A stretch of 7,569 bases of DNA from UBA1081 sp964495345 (GTDB taxonomy: Bacteria; Bacillota; Clostridia; Oscillospirales; Acutalibacteraceae). The notes under the pieces are model-generated. The model ran no database searches and was not told the origin of the DNA. It saw only the letters and a list, made by a program, of their open reading frames with translations. The stretch spans positions 1 through 7,569 of the forward strand of contig CAZBVV010000087.1 in NCBI GenBank assembly GCA_964495345.1. Direction: 5' to 3'. Both the position numbers and the translations under genes were made by a program. Each line of letters opens with the position of its first letter. Position 1 is the stretch's first letter. Below, piece after piece: positions 1-6,655 of the stretch.

Positions 1-65
1 CTTTCGCCGACTACCCATAAGGAAGTATTTCTTTAAAATATGAACTTTTGGCACAATAATGCGTT

Positions 66-104
66 AAAAATTCCCGATATGCGTCAGCATTATCGGGAAT
101 TTTT
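66..104 (-). terminator. Rho-independent terminator, probably for rpsU
   Basis: A perfect 14-bp inverted repeat (66-79 with 91-104) has the core TTCCCGATA/TATCGGGAA flanked by A5 and T5. It can extend by three more pairs (80-82 with 87-89), leaving a short loop. Because A and T tracts flank the stem, it could end transcripts from either side. rpsU is the only gene seen pointing at it, and its stop codon lies about 200 bases upstream. A plus-strand gene left of the window could also use it. Confidence 0.7.
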
Positions 105-147
105 GCCTTTTCTTGCATCCAAAATTTATATTTTAAAGTGCTTCGCA

Positions 148-252
148 GTTTCGTAAGAACTAAAAATTGCTTGTATTGAAGCCACAAAACGCAGCAAGGC
201 TGCCGCCTTGCGAGGCTTTTGGCAAAAATACAGGGAATTTTGTTCGAGAAAC
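148..252. repeat. Long imperfect hairpin downstream of rpsU
   Basis: The two halves pair in ordered blocks: 148-152 with 248-252, 157-160 with 242-245, 163-168 with 236-241, 172-177 with 227-232, 181-183 with 221-223, 186-189 with 217-220, and 194-200 with 205-211, around a TGCC loop. That is about 35 base pairs separated by small internal loops. There is no U-run after either arm, so it is not a simple terminator. It may be a decayed palindromic repeat or a structured part of the rpsU 3' untranslated region. Confidence 0.5.
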
Positions 253-302
253 AAATACTGCCTTACGGATAGTCGGCGTTACAGAACCCGCTTTGAAGAA
301 AC

Positions 303-479
303 TTACTTGAATTTGCGTTTACGAGCAGCTTCAGACTTCTTCTTTCTTGCGACAGAAGGCTTCTCATAGTGTTCTCTTTTACGAACTTCCTGAATGATGC
401 CGTCACGTGAAGTCTGACGCTTAAAACGTCTGAGCGCACTGTCCAAGGATTCATTTTCTTTTACTTTAATCTGGCTCAT
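303..479 (-). CDS. rpsU: 30S ribosomal protein S21
   Basis: The minus strand encodes a 58-residue protein beginning MSQIKVKENESLDSALRRF and ending in a Lys/Arg-rich tail (KKKSEAARKRKFK), the usual length and architecture of bS21. S21 is a small basic protein of the 30S subunit platform, near the anti-Shine-Dalgarno end of 16S rRNA, and it helps initiation. The N-terminal part with SLDSALRRFKR and the HYEKPS segment are family hallmarks. The ATG at 479-477 is preceded, six bases away, by an unusually long purine-rich binding site, GGAGGGAGGG (495-486). The gene stands alone on this strand, with its own consensus promoter at 549-577 and a terminator candidate about 200 bases downstream. A longer minus-strand frame over the same bases (263-454) is out of frame and looks spurious. 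Identification is very secure. Confidence 0.97.
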   Translation of the reverse strand: MSQIKVKENESLDSALRRFKRQTSRDGIIQEVRKREHYEKPSVARKKKSEAARKRKFK

Positions 480-485
480 TATATT

Positions 486-495
486 CCCTCCCTCC
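486..495 (-). promoter_or_regulatory. Tandem Shine-Dalgarno site of rpsU
   Basis: On the minus strand this reads GGAGGGAGGG, two overlapping anti-SD matches six bases before the rpsU ATG. It fixes that start codon and suggests efficient initiation, as expected for a ribosomal protein gene. Confidence 0.8.
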
Positions 496-548
496 GCATT
501 TAACCGCAGGGCTTAAAATCAATATATGTATCTAATGATACTTTGGCT

Positions 549-577
549 ATTATACATGAATGTTTATTTTATGTCAA
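549..577 (-). promoter_or_regulatory. SigA-type promoter of rpsU
   Basis: On the minus strand there is a perfect TTGACA (-35, bases 577-572), a 17-base spacer and a perfect TATAAT (-10, bases 554-549). Transcription would start near 542, giving an untranslated leader of about 60 bases. Runs of A on the minus strand (591-600 and 630-637) lie upstream and could act as UP-element-like sequence. A 9-bp inverted repeat (538-546 and 585-593) brackets this promoter. Confidence 0.85.
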
Positions 578-649
578 GAGTTTTCCAAAGTATTTTTTTT
601 ATAAATCGAAGAAAAATGCGAAATTTCAGTTTTTTTTCAAAGATACGCA

Positions 650-677
650 TTGATTTTTAATATAAAAAATGTATAAT
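650..677 (+). promoter_or_regulatory. Probable SigA-type promoter of murL
   Basis: TTGATT (650-655), a 16-base spacer and TATAAT (672-677) precede murL, so transcription should start near 684. This leaves a very short leader of about 20 bases before the preferred ATG at 706. The -10 is perfect and the -35 matches 4 of 6. It is divergent from the rpsU promoter; the -35 hexamers of the two promoters lie about 70 bases apart. Confidence 0.6.
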
Positions 678-693
678 TAGAATAGAATAGTAT

Positions 694-700
694 GTGGTGA
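694..700 (+). promoter_or_regulatory. Shine-Dalgarno site that decides the murL start
   Basis: GTGGTGA contains GGTGA, five bases before ATG 706. The in-frame GTG at 694 and ATG at 700 overlap this site and have no purine-rich site of their own at suitable spacing. I therefore prefer 706 as the translation start. Confidence 0.55.
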
Positions 701-705
701 TGATT

Positions 706-2094
706 ATGTTTAACAATAAGTATGAAGATTTACGCAAAGCTTATCCCGTCTTTAAATACAAATCATATTCTCTTACCGAGGACAGGGACAGCATTTACAT
801 TTCTTACGATTTTGAAATTACGGGGCTTACAACTTTTAACCCCCAAATCAGAATCGACAAACGCAATCTACAGATTGTAAACACATTTGACTCCCCTTTG
901 GGCAAAAAAATCATTTTCTCATTAGGTATGGTTGAAGCCGTAAGCTACTTGAAAGCAACTTGCAGCCCGAAAATGGTTGTGGAATGCGGTCAGCTTGATA
1001 AATCCGATTGCGATTGGTGGAAAAAGCTCTATTTCGGCGGATTGGGTGAGTTTTTTTACCGCAACGGCATAAATGCGGATTTTGACACTTTTCTTACAAT
1101 AGAATGTACAGGTCAGGATATTGATACATCAGCCGAAACAATGAATTTGTCGGACTTTTCCGTTGTACCTGTGGGCGGCGGCAAGGATTCGGCTGTAAGT
1201 GCAGAGCTTGTCAAAAAAGTTACTGACAAAATATTGTTTTTTACGGTAAATTCACAGCAGGCAAGAACAGACACCGTTACATGTGCAGGTTTCGGAGAAG
1301 ATGATATAATCAAAACTTACCGCAAAATTTCACCTGAGCTTTTAGAGCTAAACAAACAAGGCTTTTTGAACGGTCATACGCCATTTTCCGCTATCGTTGC
1401 ATTTTTATCATTGTACTGTGCATACATCACAGGCAGTAAAAATATCGTTCTTTCCAACGAAGCGAGTGCAAACGAATCAAATATTCAGGGCAGCAACATA
1501 AATCATCAGTATTCAAAATCCTACGAATTTGAAAAGGATTTCTTTGATTACACGGCAAAAAATATTTTATCGGATATAAGATATTTCAGTCTGCTCCGAC
1601 CTTTTAACGAGCTACAGATTGCCGCAGAATTTTGCCGTCACGAAAGCTATCTTCATTCATTCAGAAGCTGTAACGCAGGCAGTAAAAACAATATATGGTG
1701 CTGTAACTGTCCTAAATGTCTTTTCGTTTACGGTATTCTTTCCGCTTTTCTGTCACAGGAAAAGCTCCTAAGCATTTTCGGAGAAAATCTTTTGAACAAA
1801 AAAGAGCTTGAAGCCGATTTTGACGGTCTTGTGGGGTTATCAGCAGTAAAACCCTTTGAATGTGTAGGTACCGTCAGCGAGATAAAATACGCCTTGGCTC
1901 TTTGCATTAAAAATCTGTCAGATGCAAAAATGCCGCTTCCCTGTCTTGCTGAAAAATTCAATAACAGCTTTAATATCAATGAAATATTAAGACAGCCGTT
2001 AATGAAAGAATTTAATAAAACCCACAATATCCCCGAAGAATTTTCAACTGTTATAAAGGAGATGTATTCATATGTCAGCACAAAATTTAATTGA
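706..2094 (+). CDS. murL: MurL, UDP-MurNAc-L-Ala-L-Glu epimerase
   Basis: A 462-residue protein from ATG 706 (466 from GTG 694). MurL converts the terminal L-Glu of UDP-MurNAc-L-Ala-L-Glu to D-Glu in the cytoplasm, using ATP and Mg2+, in peptidoglycan precursor synthesis; it was described in Xanthomonas. Visible landmarks are a PP-loop-like nucleotide motif VPVGGGKDS (about 154-162), GHTPFSAIVAF (about 223-233), a Ser/Asn-rich NEASANESN segment (251-259), HQYSKSYEFE (267-276), and a Cys cluster ending CCNCPKC (332-338), typical of the family. Length fits MurL. No signal peptide or membrane segment is seen. It is first in the plus-strand gene series behind its own promoter and overlaps the following MurD-type ligase by 23 bases, which strongly supports a MurL-MurD2 pair. 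A generic PP-loop ATPase is the fallback reading. The assignment comes from recalled family features plus context, not an alignment. Confidence 0.85.
   Translation: MFNNKYEDLRKAYPVFKYKSYSLTEDRDSIYISYDFEITGLTTFNPQIRIDKRNLQIVNTFDSPLGKKIIFSLGMVEAVSYLKATCSPKMVVECGQLDKSDCDWWKKLYFGGLGEFFYRNGINADFDTFLTIECTGQDIDTSAETMNLSDFSVVPVGGGKDSAVSAELVKKVTDKILFFTVNSQQARTDTVTCAGFGEDDIIKTYRKISPELLELNKQGFLNGHTPFSAIVAFLSLYCAYITGSKNIVLSNEASANESNIQGSNINHQYSKSYEFEKDFFDYTAKNILSDIRYFSLLRPFNELQIAAEFCRHESYLHSFRSCNAGSKNNIWCCNCPKCLFVYGILSAFLSQEKLLSIFGENLLNKKELEADFDGLVGLSAVKPFECVGTVSEIKYALALCIKNLSDAKMPLPCLAEKFNNSFNINEILRQPLMKEFNKTHNIPEEFSTVIKEMYSYVSTKFN
2055..2061 (+). promoter_or_regulatory. Shine-Dalgarno site of the murD-type gene, inside murL
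   Basis: AAAGGAG lies ten bases before ATG 2072, inside the last codons of murL. It supports the upstream start and hence the 23-base overlap; no other usable start codon follows nearby. Confidence 0.75.
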
Positions 2095-3370
2095 GTATAT
2101 AAAAGATAAAAACATACTTATTCTCGGCTTTGGCAGAGAGGGTAAGTCCACATATAACTTTATAAGAAGATATCTGCCCGAAAAAAAGCTTACAATCGGC
2201 GACAGAAACACCGTTACGTTAAACGATGCAAACGTCAGCTTTGCCTGCGGTGAAAACTACCTTGAAAATTTAGGTGATTATGACCTCGTTTTCAAATCTC
2301 CCGGTATACCTTTTGTAGGTGTAACATACCCCGAAACAACGGAAATAACCTGTCAGACGGATATGTTTTTAAGATATTGCGACTGTACTGTTGTCGGCAT
2401 CACAGGTACAAAAGGAAAAACCACCACATCAACACTTATTTTCAAAATGCTCCGTGAAGCAGGAATAGACGCTTGTCTTATCGGCAACATCGGCGTGCCT
2501 GTTTTTGAAGATATCGACAGAGATAAGGACTCCGTTGCAGTTATTGAAATGTCCTCACATCAGTTGGAATTTACAAGAAAATCACCCCATATTGCGGTGC
2601 TTACAAATATTTACGAAGAACATCTTGACCACTACGGTGACGGATTCAAAGGTTATGTAAACGCAAAATTCAACATTGTAAGATATCAGAGCGAAAACGA
2701 TGTATTTGTGTATAACGGCGTACAGGGAATCTGTGAATATATCGACGAATCAGCAATAAAATCCGAAAAAATCGCAATAACTCCCGACGGTGATGAATTC
2801 CTTGATTTTCTTTCAACACTCAGCAACAACCTCAAAGGCACACACAACAAAACCGATATCGGTTACGCTATGGCTGTTGCAAGAAAAATGGGTGCAGACG
2901 ACAATGCAATCCGCCGTGCAATCGTAAAATTTGAGGGTATTCCCAACAGGATGGAATATTTCGGCACTTTTGACGGAGTTGACTACTACAACGATTCAAT
3001 CGCAACCATTCCCGAAGCGGTTATCTGTGCAGTTGAAGCATTGGGAAATGTGGGCACACTTATTATAGGCGGTCTTGACAGAGGCATTGATTACACAGAT
3101 TTTAATAAAGCTCTTGCTCAGATGAATATTGACAGCATCGTATGTCTGCCGGAAACAGGTCACAAAACGGCAGATGCACTTGCCGAAATGGAATGTAAAG
3201 CAAAGGTCGTTAAGGTTGCCGACCTTCCCGAAGCGGTAGCATACGCATCAGCTCACACAAAATGGGGTAAAGCCTGCATTATGTCCCCCGCCGCCGCAAG
3301 CTATAACGTATACAGGGACTTTGAAGAAAAAGGCAACCATTTTAAGCAGTTGGTAGCGAATAAACAATAA
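2072..3370 (+). CDS. murD2: MurD-family UDP-MurNAc-L-Ala:glutamate ligase, probably MurD2 (L-Glu-adding)
   Basis: A 432-residue cytoplasmic Mur ligase. The N-terminal UDP-binding domain has ILGFGREGKST (16-26) and SPGIP (76-80). The central ATPase domain has GITGTKGKTTTS (109-120), SSHQLE (161-166), EEHLDHY (182-188, His184) and NAK (197-199, the probable carbamylated Lys199). The C-terminal domain has NRMEYFG (292-298), NDSIATIPEA (307-316), GGLDRGIDY (333-341) and SPAAASY (405-411). Classical MurD has NDSKAT, a Lys at the GGDGK position and usually HRxE; here these are Ile310, Arg337 and Asn292. Those changes sit around the glutamate pocket. With murL overlapping upstream, they point to MurD2, which adds L-Glu that MurL then epimerises. 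MurD family membership is certain; the substrate is inferred. The start at ATG 2072 has a good SD. The last codons lie in an 18-bp palindrome. Confidence 0.92.
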   Translation: MSAQNLIEYIKDKNILILGFGREGKSTYNFIRRYLPEKKLTIGDRNTVTLNDANVSFACGENYLENLGDYDLVFKSPGIPFVGVTYPETTEITCQTDMFLRYCDCTVVGITGTKGKTTTSTLIFKMLREAGIDACLIGNIGVPVFEDIDRDKDSVAVIEMSSHQLEFTRKSPHIAVLTNIYEEHLDHYGDGFKGYVNAKFNIVRYQSENDVFVYNGVQGICEYIDESAIKSEKIAITPDGDEFLDFLSTLSNNLKGTHNKTDIGYAMAVARKMGADDNAIRRAIVKFEGIPNRMEYFGTFDGVDYYNDSIATIPEAVICAVEALGNVGTLIIGGLDRGIDYTDFNKALAQMNIDSIVCLPETGHKTADALAEMECKAKVVKVADLPEAVAYASAHTKWGKACIMSPAAASYNVYRDFEEKGNHFKQLVANKQ

Positions 3371-3399
3371 TTTATCGCACAGCGATAAATTATTGTTTA
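3361..3399. repeat. Perfect 18-bp inverted repeat at the murD2-mnmG junction
   Basis: Bases 3361-3378 and 3382-3399 are perfect reverse complements around a three-base ACA loop. The left arm holds the last codons and TAA stop of murD2 (3368-3370). The right arm ends two bases before the mnmG Shine-Dalgarno site (GGAGG, 3402-3406). The stem has GCGATAAA at the loop end and AT-rich sequence outside. No U-run follows, so it is unlikely to be a terminator. It could be an mRNA processing or stability hairpin, a translation-coupling device, or an inserted palindromic repeat. Confidence 0.85.
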
Positions 3400-3411
3400 C
3401 CGGAGGTTTTT

Positions 3412-5277
3412 ATGAAATTTAACGCAGGAGAATTTGACATAGCGGTCATAGGTGCAGGTCATGCGGGCATTGAGGCAGGTCTTGCATCTGCCCGTTTAGG
3501 CTGTAAAACAGTAATATTCACAATAACTCTTGATTTTGTAGGCAATATGCCCTGCAACCCCTCAATCGGCGGCACATCAAAGGGTCATCTTGTCCGTGAA
3601 ATTGATGCTCTCGGCGGTGAAATGGGCAAAGCGGCAGATAAAACATCAATTCAAACCCGAATGTTAAACAGAGGTAAAGGCCCTGCCGTTCACTCATTAA
3701 GAGCACAGATTGACCGCCGCAGATACAGTGCCTACATGAAGCATTGTCTTGAAACTCAGGACAATCTTGAACTGAAACAGGCAGAAATCGTTGACATTCA
3801 GAAAAATGGTGACATCTGGGAGCTTACAACAAAGCTTGACGCTATTTATAAAGCTAAAGCCGTTATTCTTGCGACAGGCACATTCCTTGACGGCAAGATT
3901 TACGTAGGTGACAAATGCTATCAAAGCGGTCCTGACGGTGTATTCCCCTCAATAGGACTTGCGGATTCCCTTAAAAAAATCGGATTGCCTTTAAGACGCT
4001 TCAAAACGGGCACTCCATCAAGAGTAAACCGCAGAAGTATTGATTTTTCAGCTCTTGAATTACAGGAGGGGGACGAAAAAACAGTACCTTTCTCTTTTGA
4101 AACACAGGAAAAAATCGAAAATACGGCTGTTTGCCACATTTCATACACAAACGAAAAAACAAAACAGATAATTCTTGACAATATCCATCGTTCACCTCTT
4201 TACGGCGGCAAAATTGAGGGTATAGGTCCTCGATATTGTCCGAGCATTGAAGATAAGATCGTTCGTTTTGCAGAAAAGGAGCGTCATCAGCTCTTTATCG
4301 AGCCTTGCGGCAGTGATACGGAGGAAATGTATCTTCAGGGTATGTCATCTTCTCTGCCCGAGGATGTTCAGCTTGCATTTTTGCGTACAATCAAAGGACT
4401 TGAAAATGTTGAGGTTATGCGTGTTGCTTATGCTATCGAGTACGATTGCGTTGACCCCGTTACAATGAAACCTACACTTGAATTCAAAGATGTACCCTAT
4501 CTTTACGGTGCAGGTCAGTTCAACGGTTCAAGCGGATACGAAGAAGCCGCCGCACAGGGACTTGTTGCAGGCATCAATGCCGCATTAAAAATTCAGGGCA
4601 AAGATGAAGTGATTTTTGACAGAGCAAGCTCCTATATCGGCACTCTTATTGACGACCTTGTAACAAAGGGTTGCAACGAGCCTTACAGAATGATGACATC
4701 AAGAAGCGAATACCGTCTTTATTTAAGACAGGACAATGCTGACATCCGTCTTACCGAAACAGGTCACGCAATAGGACTTATATCCGACGAGCGTTACAAT
4801 AAATTTTTAAATAAAATGGAGCTTATTGCCGAAGAACGCAAAAGAGTTGAAAATACAGTTATAGCTCCGAGCGAAAAAGCAGCAGAAGTATTTATAAAGT
4901 GCGGAACAGCACCCCTTGTAACAGGTTGCAGACTTTCGGAACTTATAAAAAGACCTCAGCTTGATTACGAAAAGCTCAAAGAAATTGACACCACCCGTCC
5001 CGACCTGTCCGACGATATTTTTGAACAGGTGGAAACGGAGCTTAAATACGAGGGCTACATAAAACGTCAGCGTTCACAAATTGCCGATATGCGTCGTCTT
5101 GAAGTAAAGCTCATTCCCGAAAACATCAATTACGATGATGTAACGGGACTTCGTCTTGAAGCTGTTGAAAAGCTCAAAAAAATAAGACCTGTCAACATCG
5201 GACAGGCATCAAGAATATCGGGTGTAAGCCCTGCGGATATATCCGTATTGCTCATATATTTAGGGAAAGGAAACTGA
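3412..5277 (+). CDS. mnmG: MnmG (GidA), tRNA wobble-uridine carboxymethylaminomethylation enzyme, FAD subunit
   Basis: A 621-residue protein, the normal MnmG length. With MnmE it uses FAD, NADH, a methylene-tetrahydrofolate carbon and glycine or ammonium to add the (carboxymethyl)aminomethyl group to C5 of U34 in certain tRNAs. It shows the dinucleotide fold GAGHAGIEAG (14-23), CNPSIGGTSKGHL (48-60), RMLNRGKGPAVHSLRAQ (83-99), TGTFLDGK (155-162), RFKTGTPSR (196-204), YCPSIEDK (275-282), NGSSGYEEAAAQG (371-383), SRSEYRLYLRQDNAD (430-444) and a helical C-terminal region with KYEGYIKRQ (545-553) used to bind MnmE and tRNA. The family's two conserved cysteines are present (Cys48 and Cys276). ATG 3412 has GGAGG at 3402-3406. 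mnmE follows after three bases, so the two subunits are co-expressed. No defects are seen. Confidence 0.98.
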   Translation: MKFNAGEFDIAVIGAGHAGIEAGLASARLGCKTVIFTITLDFVGNMPCNPSIGGTSKGHLVREIDALGGEMGKAADKTSIQTRMLNRGKGPAVHSLRAQIDRRRYSAYMKHCLETQDNLELKQAEIVDIQKNGDIWELTTKLDAIYKAKAVILATGTFLDGKIYVGDKCYQSGPDGVFPSIGLADSLKKIGLPLRRFKTGTPSRVNRRSIDFSALELQEGDEKTVPFSFETQEKIENTAVCHISYTNEKTKQIILDNIHRSPLYGGKIEGIGPRYCPSIEDKIVRFAEKERHQLFIEPCGSDTEEMYLQGMSSSLPEDVQLAFLRTIKGLENVEVMRVAYAIEYDCVDPVTMKPTLEFKDVPYLYGAGQFNGSSGYEEAAAQGLVAGINAALKIQGKDEVIFDRASSYIGTLIDDLVTKGCNEPYRMMTSRSEYRLYLRQDNADIRLTETGHAIGLISDERYNKFLNKMELIAEERKRVENTVIAPSEKAAEVFIKCGTAPLVTGCRLSELIKRPQLDYEKLKEIDTTRPDLSDDIFEQVETELKYEGYIKRQRSQIADMRRLEVKLIPENINYDDVTGLRLEAVEKLKKIRPVNIGQASRISGVSPADISVLLIYLGKGN

Positions 5278-5280
5278 TTT

Positions 5281-6642
5281 ATGTCTACCGTTGCGGCAAT
5301 AGCCACTCCCAATTCTTCGGGAGGTATCGGCGTTATCAGAATATCGGGCGAAGATGCCATAGCTGTTGCGGATAAAGTTTTCAAATCCGTTTCGGGCAAA
5401 AAGCTATGTGACATAAAGGGGTACACCGCCCTGTTCGGTCATGTTTACGATAATGATACCGTCATAGACGAATGTGTAACACTTGTGTTCCGTGCACCAA
5501 AAAGCTACACAGGTGAAGATGTGGCAGAAATCTCCTGCCACGGCGGTATGTATGTTACACAAAGAGTGTTAAGAGCCGTACTTTCGGCAGGTGCTGTTCC
5601 CGCAGAAGCAGGTGAATTTACAAAGCGTGCATTTCTTAACGGCAAAATCGACCTTGCGGAAGCAGAATCAATAATGAACATCATATCCGCACAGGGTCAG
5701 CAGGCACTTGATGCGGCATTAAACACTTTAGAGGGCAAATTGAGTGAAGAAATCAATTCAATAGCCGCTTCACTTACCAATGTTTCCGCAGGTATAGCCG
5801 TATGGACAGACGACCCTGACGAGGATGTTCCCACGGCTCATGAAGAAAATGTAAAAGAAAAAGTACAGCTTGCATACGATAAATTAACAGGTCTGCTCCG
5901 CCGATTCGATTCGGGCAGAGCTGTAACAGAGGGTGTAAATGCCGCTATATGCGGTCATCCCAACGTTGGCAAATCAACACTTATGAATCTGCTCACAGGC
6001 TTTGACCGTTCAATCGTAACACCCGTCGCAGGTACAACGAGAGATGTTATTGAAGAAACAGTACGACTGGGTGATATTGTACTGCGTCTTGCTGATACGG
6101 CAGGTATACATCAGAGTGACGATCTGGTCGAATCAATAGGAATTGACCGTTCTATTAAAAAATTGCAGACATCACAGCTTATAATTGCTGTTTTTGACGG
6201 TTCACAGGAGCTTTCGGAAGATGATATACAGCTCCTTAATGAATGTAAAGATAGACGAGCCGTTGCAATTATAAACAAAACCGACCTTGAAATAAAAATC
6301 AGCGTTGAAACAGTAAAAAAATACATCCCCCATGTTGTCTATCTTTCCGCAGTTAAAGGTGAGGGCATAAAAGAATTGCAGAATGTTATTGAAAAGCTTC
6401 TGGGCACAGCAGAGCTTGACACATCCTCGGGTATTCTCTCAAACGAAAGACAGTACGCTTGCTGTCAGAGTGCGGCGGAATCACTTAAAGAGGCAATCGA
6501 CGGACTAAACATGGGCGTAACACTTGATGCGGTGAATGTGAGCATTGATTACGCAATAGAAAAGCTCCTTGAACTCACAGGCGAAAAAGCAAGAGAAGCA
6601 GTCGTAAACGAAGTATTTGCAAAATTCTGCGTTGGAAAGTAG
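5281..6642 (+). CDS. mnmE: MnmE (TrmE), tRNA modification GTPase
   Basis: A 453-residue protein of normal MnmE length. It is the GTPase partner of MnmG in making the xm5 group on tRNA U34. The N-terminal folate-binding domain begins with ATPNSSGGIGVIRISG (8-23) and includes SYTGEDVAEISCHGG (75-89) and GEFTKRAFLNGKIDL (111-125). The G domain has all motifs: G1 GHPNVGKS (225-232), G2 GTTRD (251-255), G3 DTAG (272-275) and G4 NKTD (332-335). The C-terminus ends in FCVGK, the family's FCxGK tail, which carries its conserved cysteine. ATG 5281 has GGGAAAGGAA just upstream (5263-5272), overlapping the end of mnmG, with only three bases between genes. The order mnmG-mnmE is the reverse of the common mnmE-mnmG arrangement, and rsmG does not follow. 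No missing key residue was found. Confidence 0.98.
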   Translation: MSTVAAIATPNSSGGIGVIRISGEDAIAVADKVFKSVSGKKLCDIKGYTALFGHVYDNDTVIDECVTLVFRAPKSYTGEDVAEISCHGGMYVTQRVLRAVLSAGAVPAEAGEFTKRAFLNGKIDLAEAESIMNIISAQGQQALDAALNTLEGKLSEEINSIAASLTNVSAGIAVWTDDPDEDVPTAHEENVKEKVQLAYDKLTGLLRRFDSGRAVTEGVNAAICGHPNVGKSTLMNLLTGFDRSIVTPVAGTTRDVIEETVRLGDIVLRLADTAGIHQSDDLVESIGIDRSIKKLQTSQLIIAVFDGSQELSEDDIQLLNECKDRRAVAIINKTDLEIKISVETVKKYIPHVVYLSAVKGEGIKELQNVIEKLLGTAELDTSSGILSNERQYACCQSAAESLKEAIDGLNMGVTLDAVNVSIDYAIEKLLELTGEKAREAVVNEVFAKFCVGK

Positions 6643-6655
6643 ACAATAGTTTTAT

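Larger units (their letters stand above)
5..278. repeat. Palindromic intergenic element with 26-base terminal inverted repeats
   Basis: Bases 5-30, read in reverse complement, match bases 253-278 at 23 of 26 positions; both ends finish in GTAGTCGGCG on the outward side. Similarity stops just after this on the right, and only four bases remain before the window edge on the left. Between the arms lie a strong terminator-like hairpin (66-104) and a long imperfect hairpin (148-252). I found no open reading frame that looks like a protein. The whole stretch of about 300 bases downstream of rpsU is therefore structured non-coding DNA. It could be a MITE-like element without its own transposase, or the folded 3' region of the rpsU transcript, in which the end repeats would form a closing stem. 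No target-site duplication could be recognised. Confidence 0.55.

Noticed and set aside
263..454. 63-residue minus-strand reading frame over rpsU
   Set aside because: It is in a different frame from rpsU, lacks recognisable features, and the S21 frame is unmistakable.
692..700. Two-codon upstream ORF (ATG TGG TGA) whose stop overlaps ATG 700 of murL
   Set aside because: There is no ribosome binding site for it and the bases are better explained as the murL Shine-Dalgarno region; such tiny frames arise easily by chance.
1728..2081. 117-residue minus-strand frame opposite murL
   Set aside because: Antisense shadow of a conserved gene, with no family resemblance and no promoter or ribosome binding site evidence.
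3361..3399. Palindrome as a Rho-independent terminator after murD2
   Set aside because: The stem is followed by ACCGGAGG rather than a U-run, and the mnmG ribosome binding site begins immediately.
4247..4468. 73-residue plus-strand frame inside mnmG
   Set aside because: Out-of-frame within a fully conserved stretch of mnmG; no independent support.
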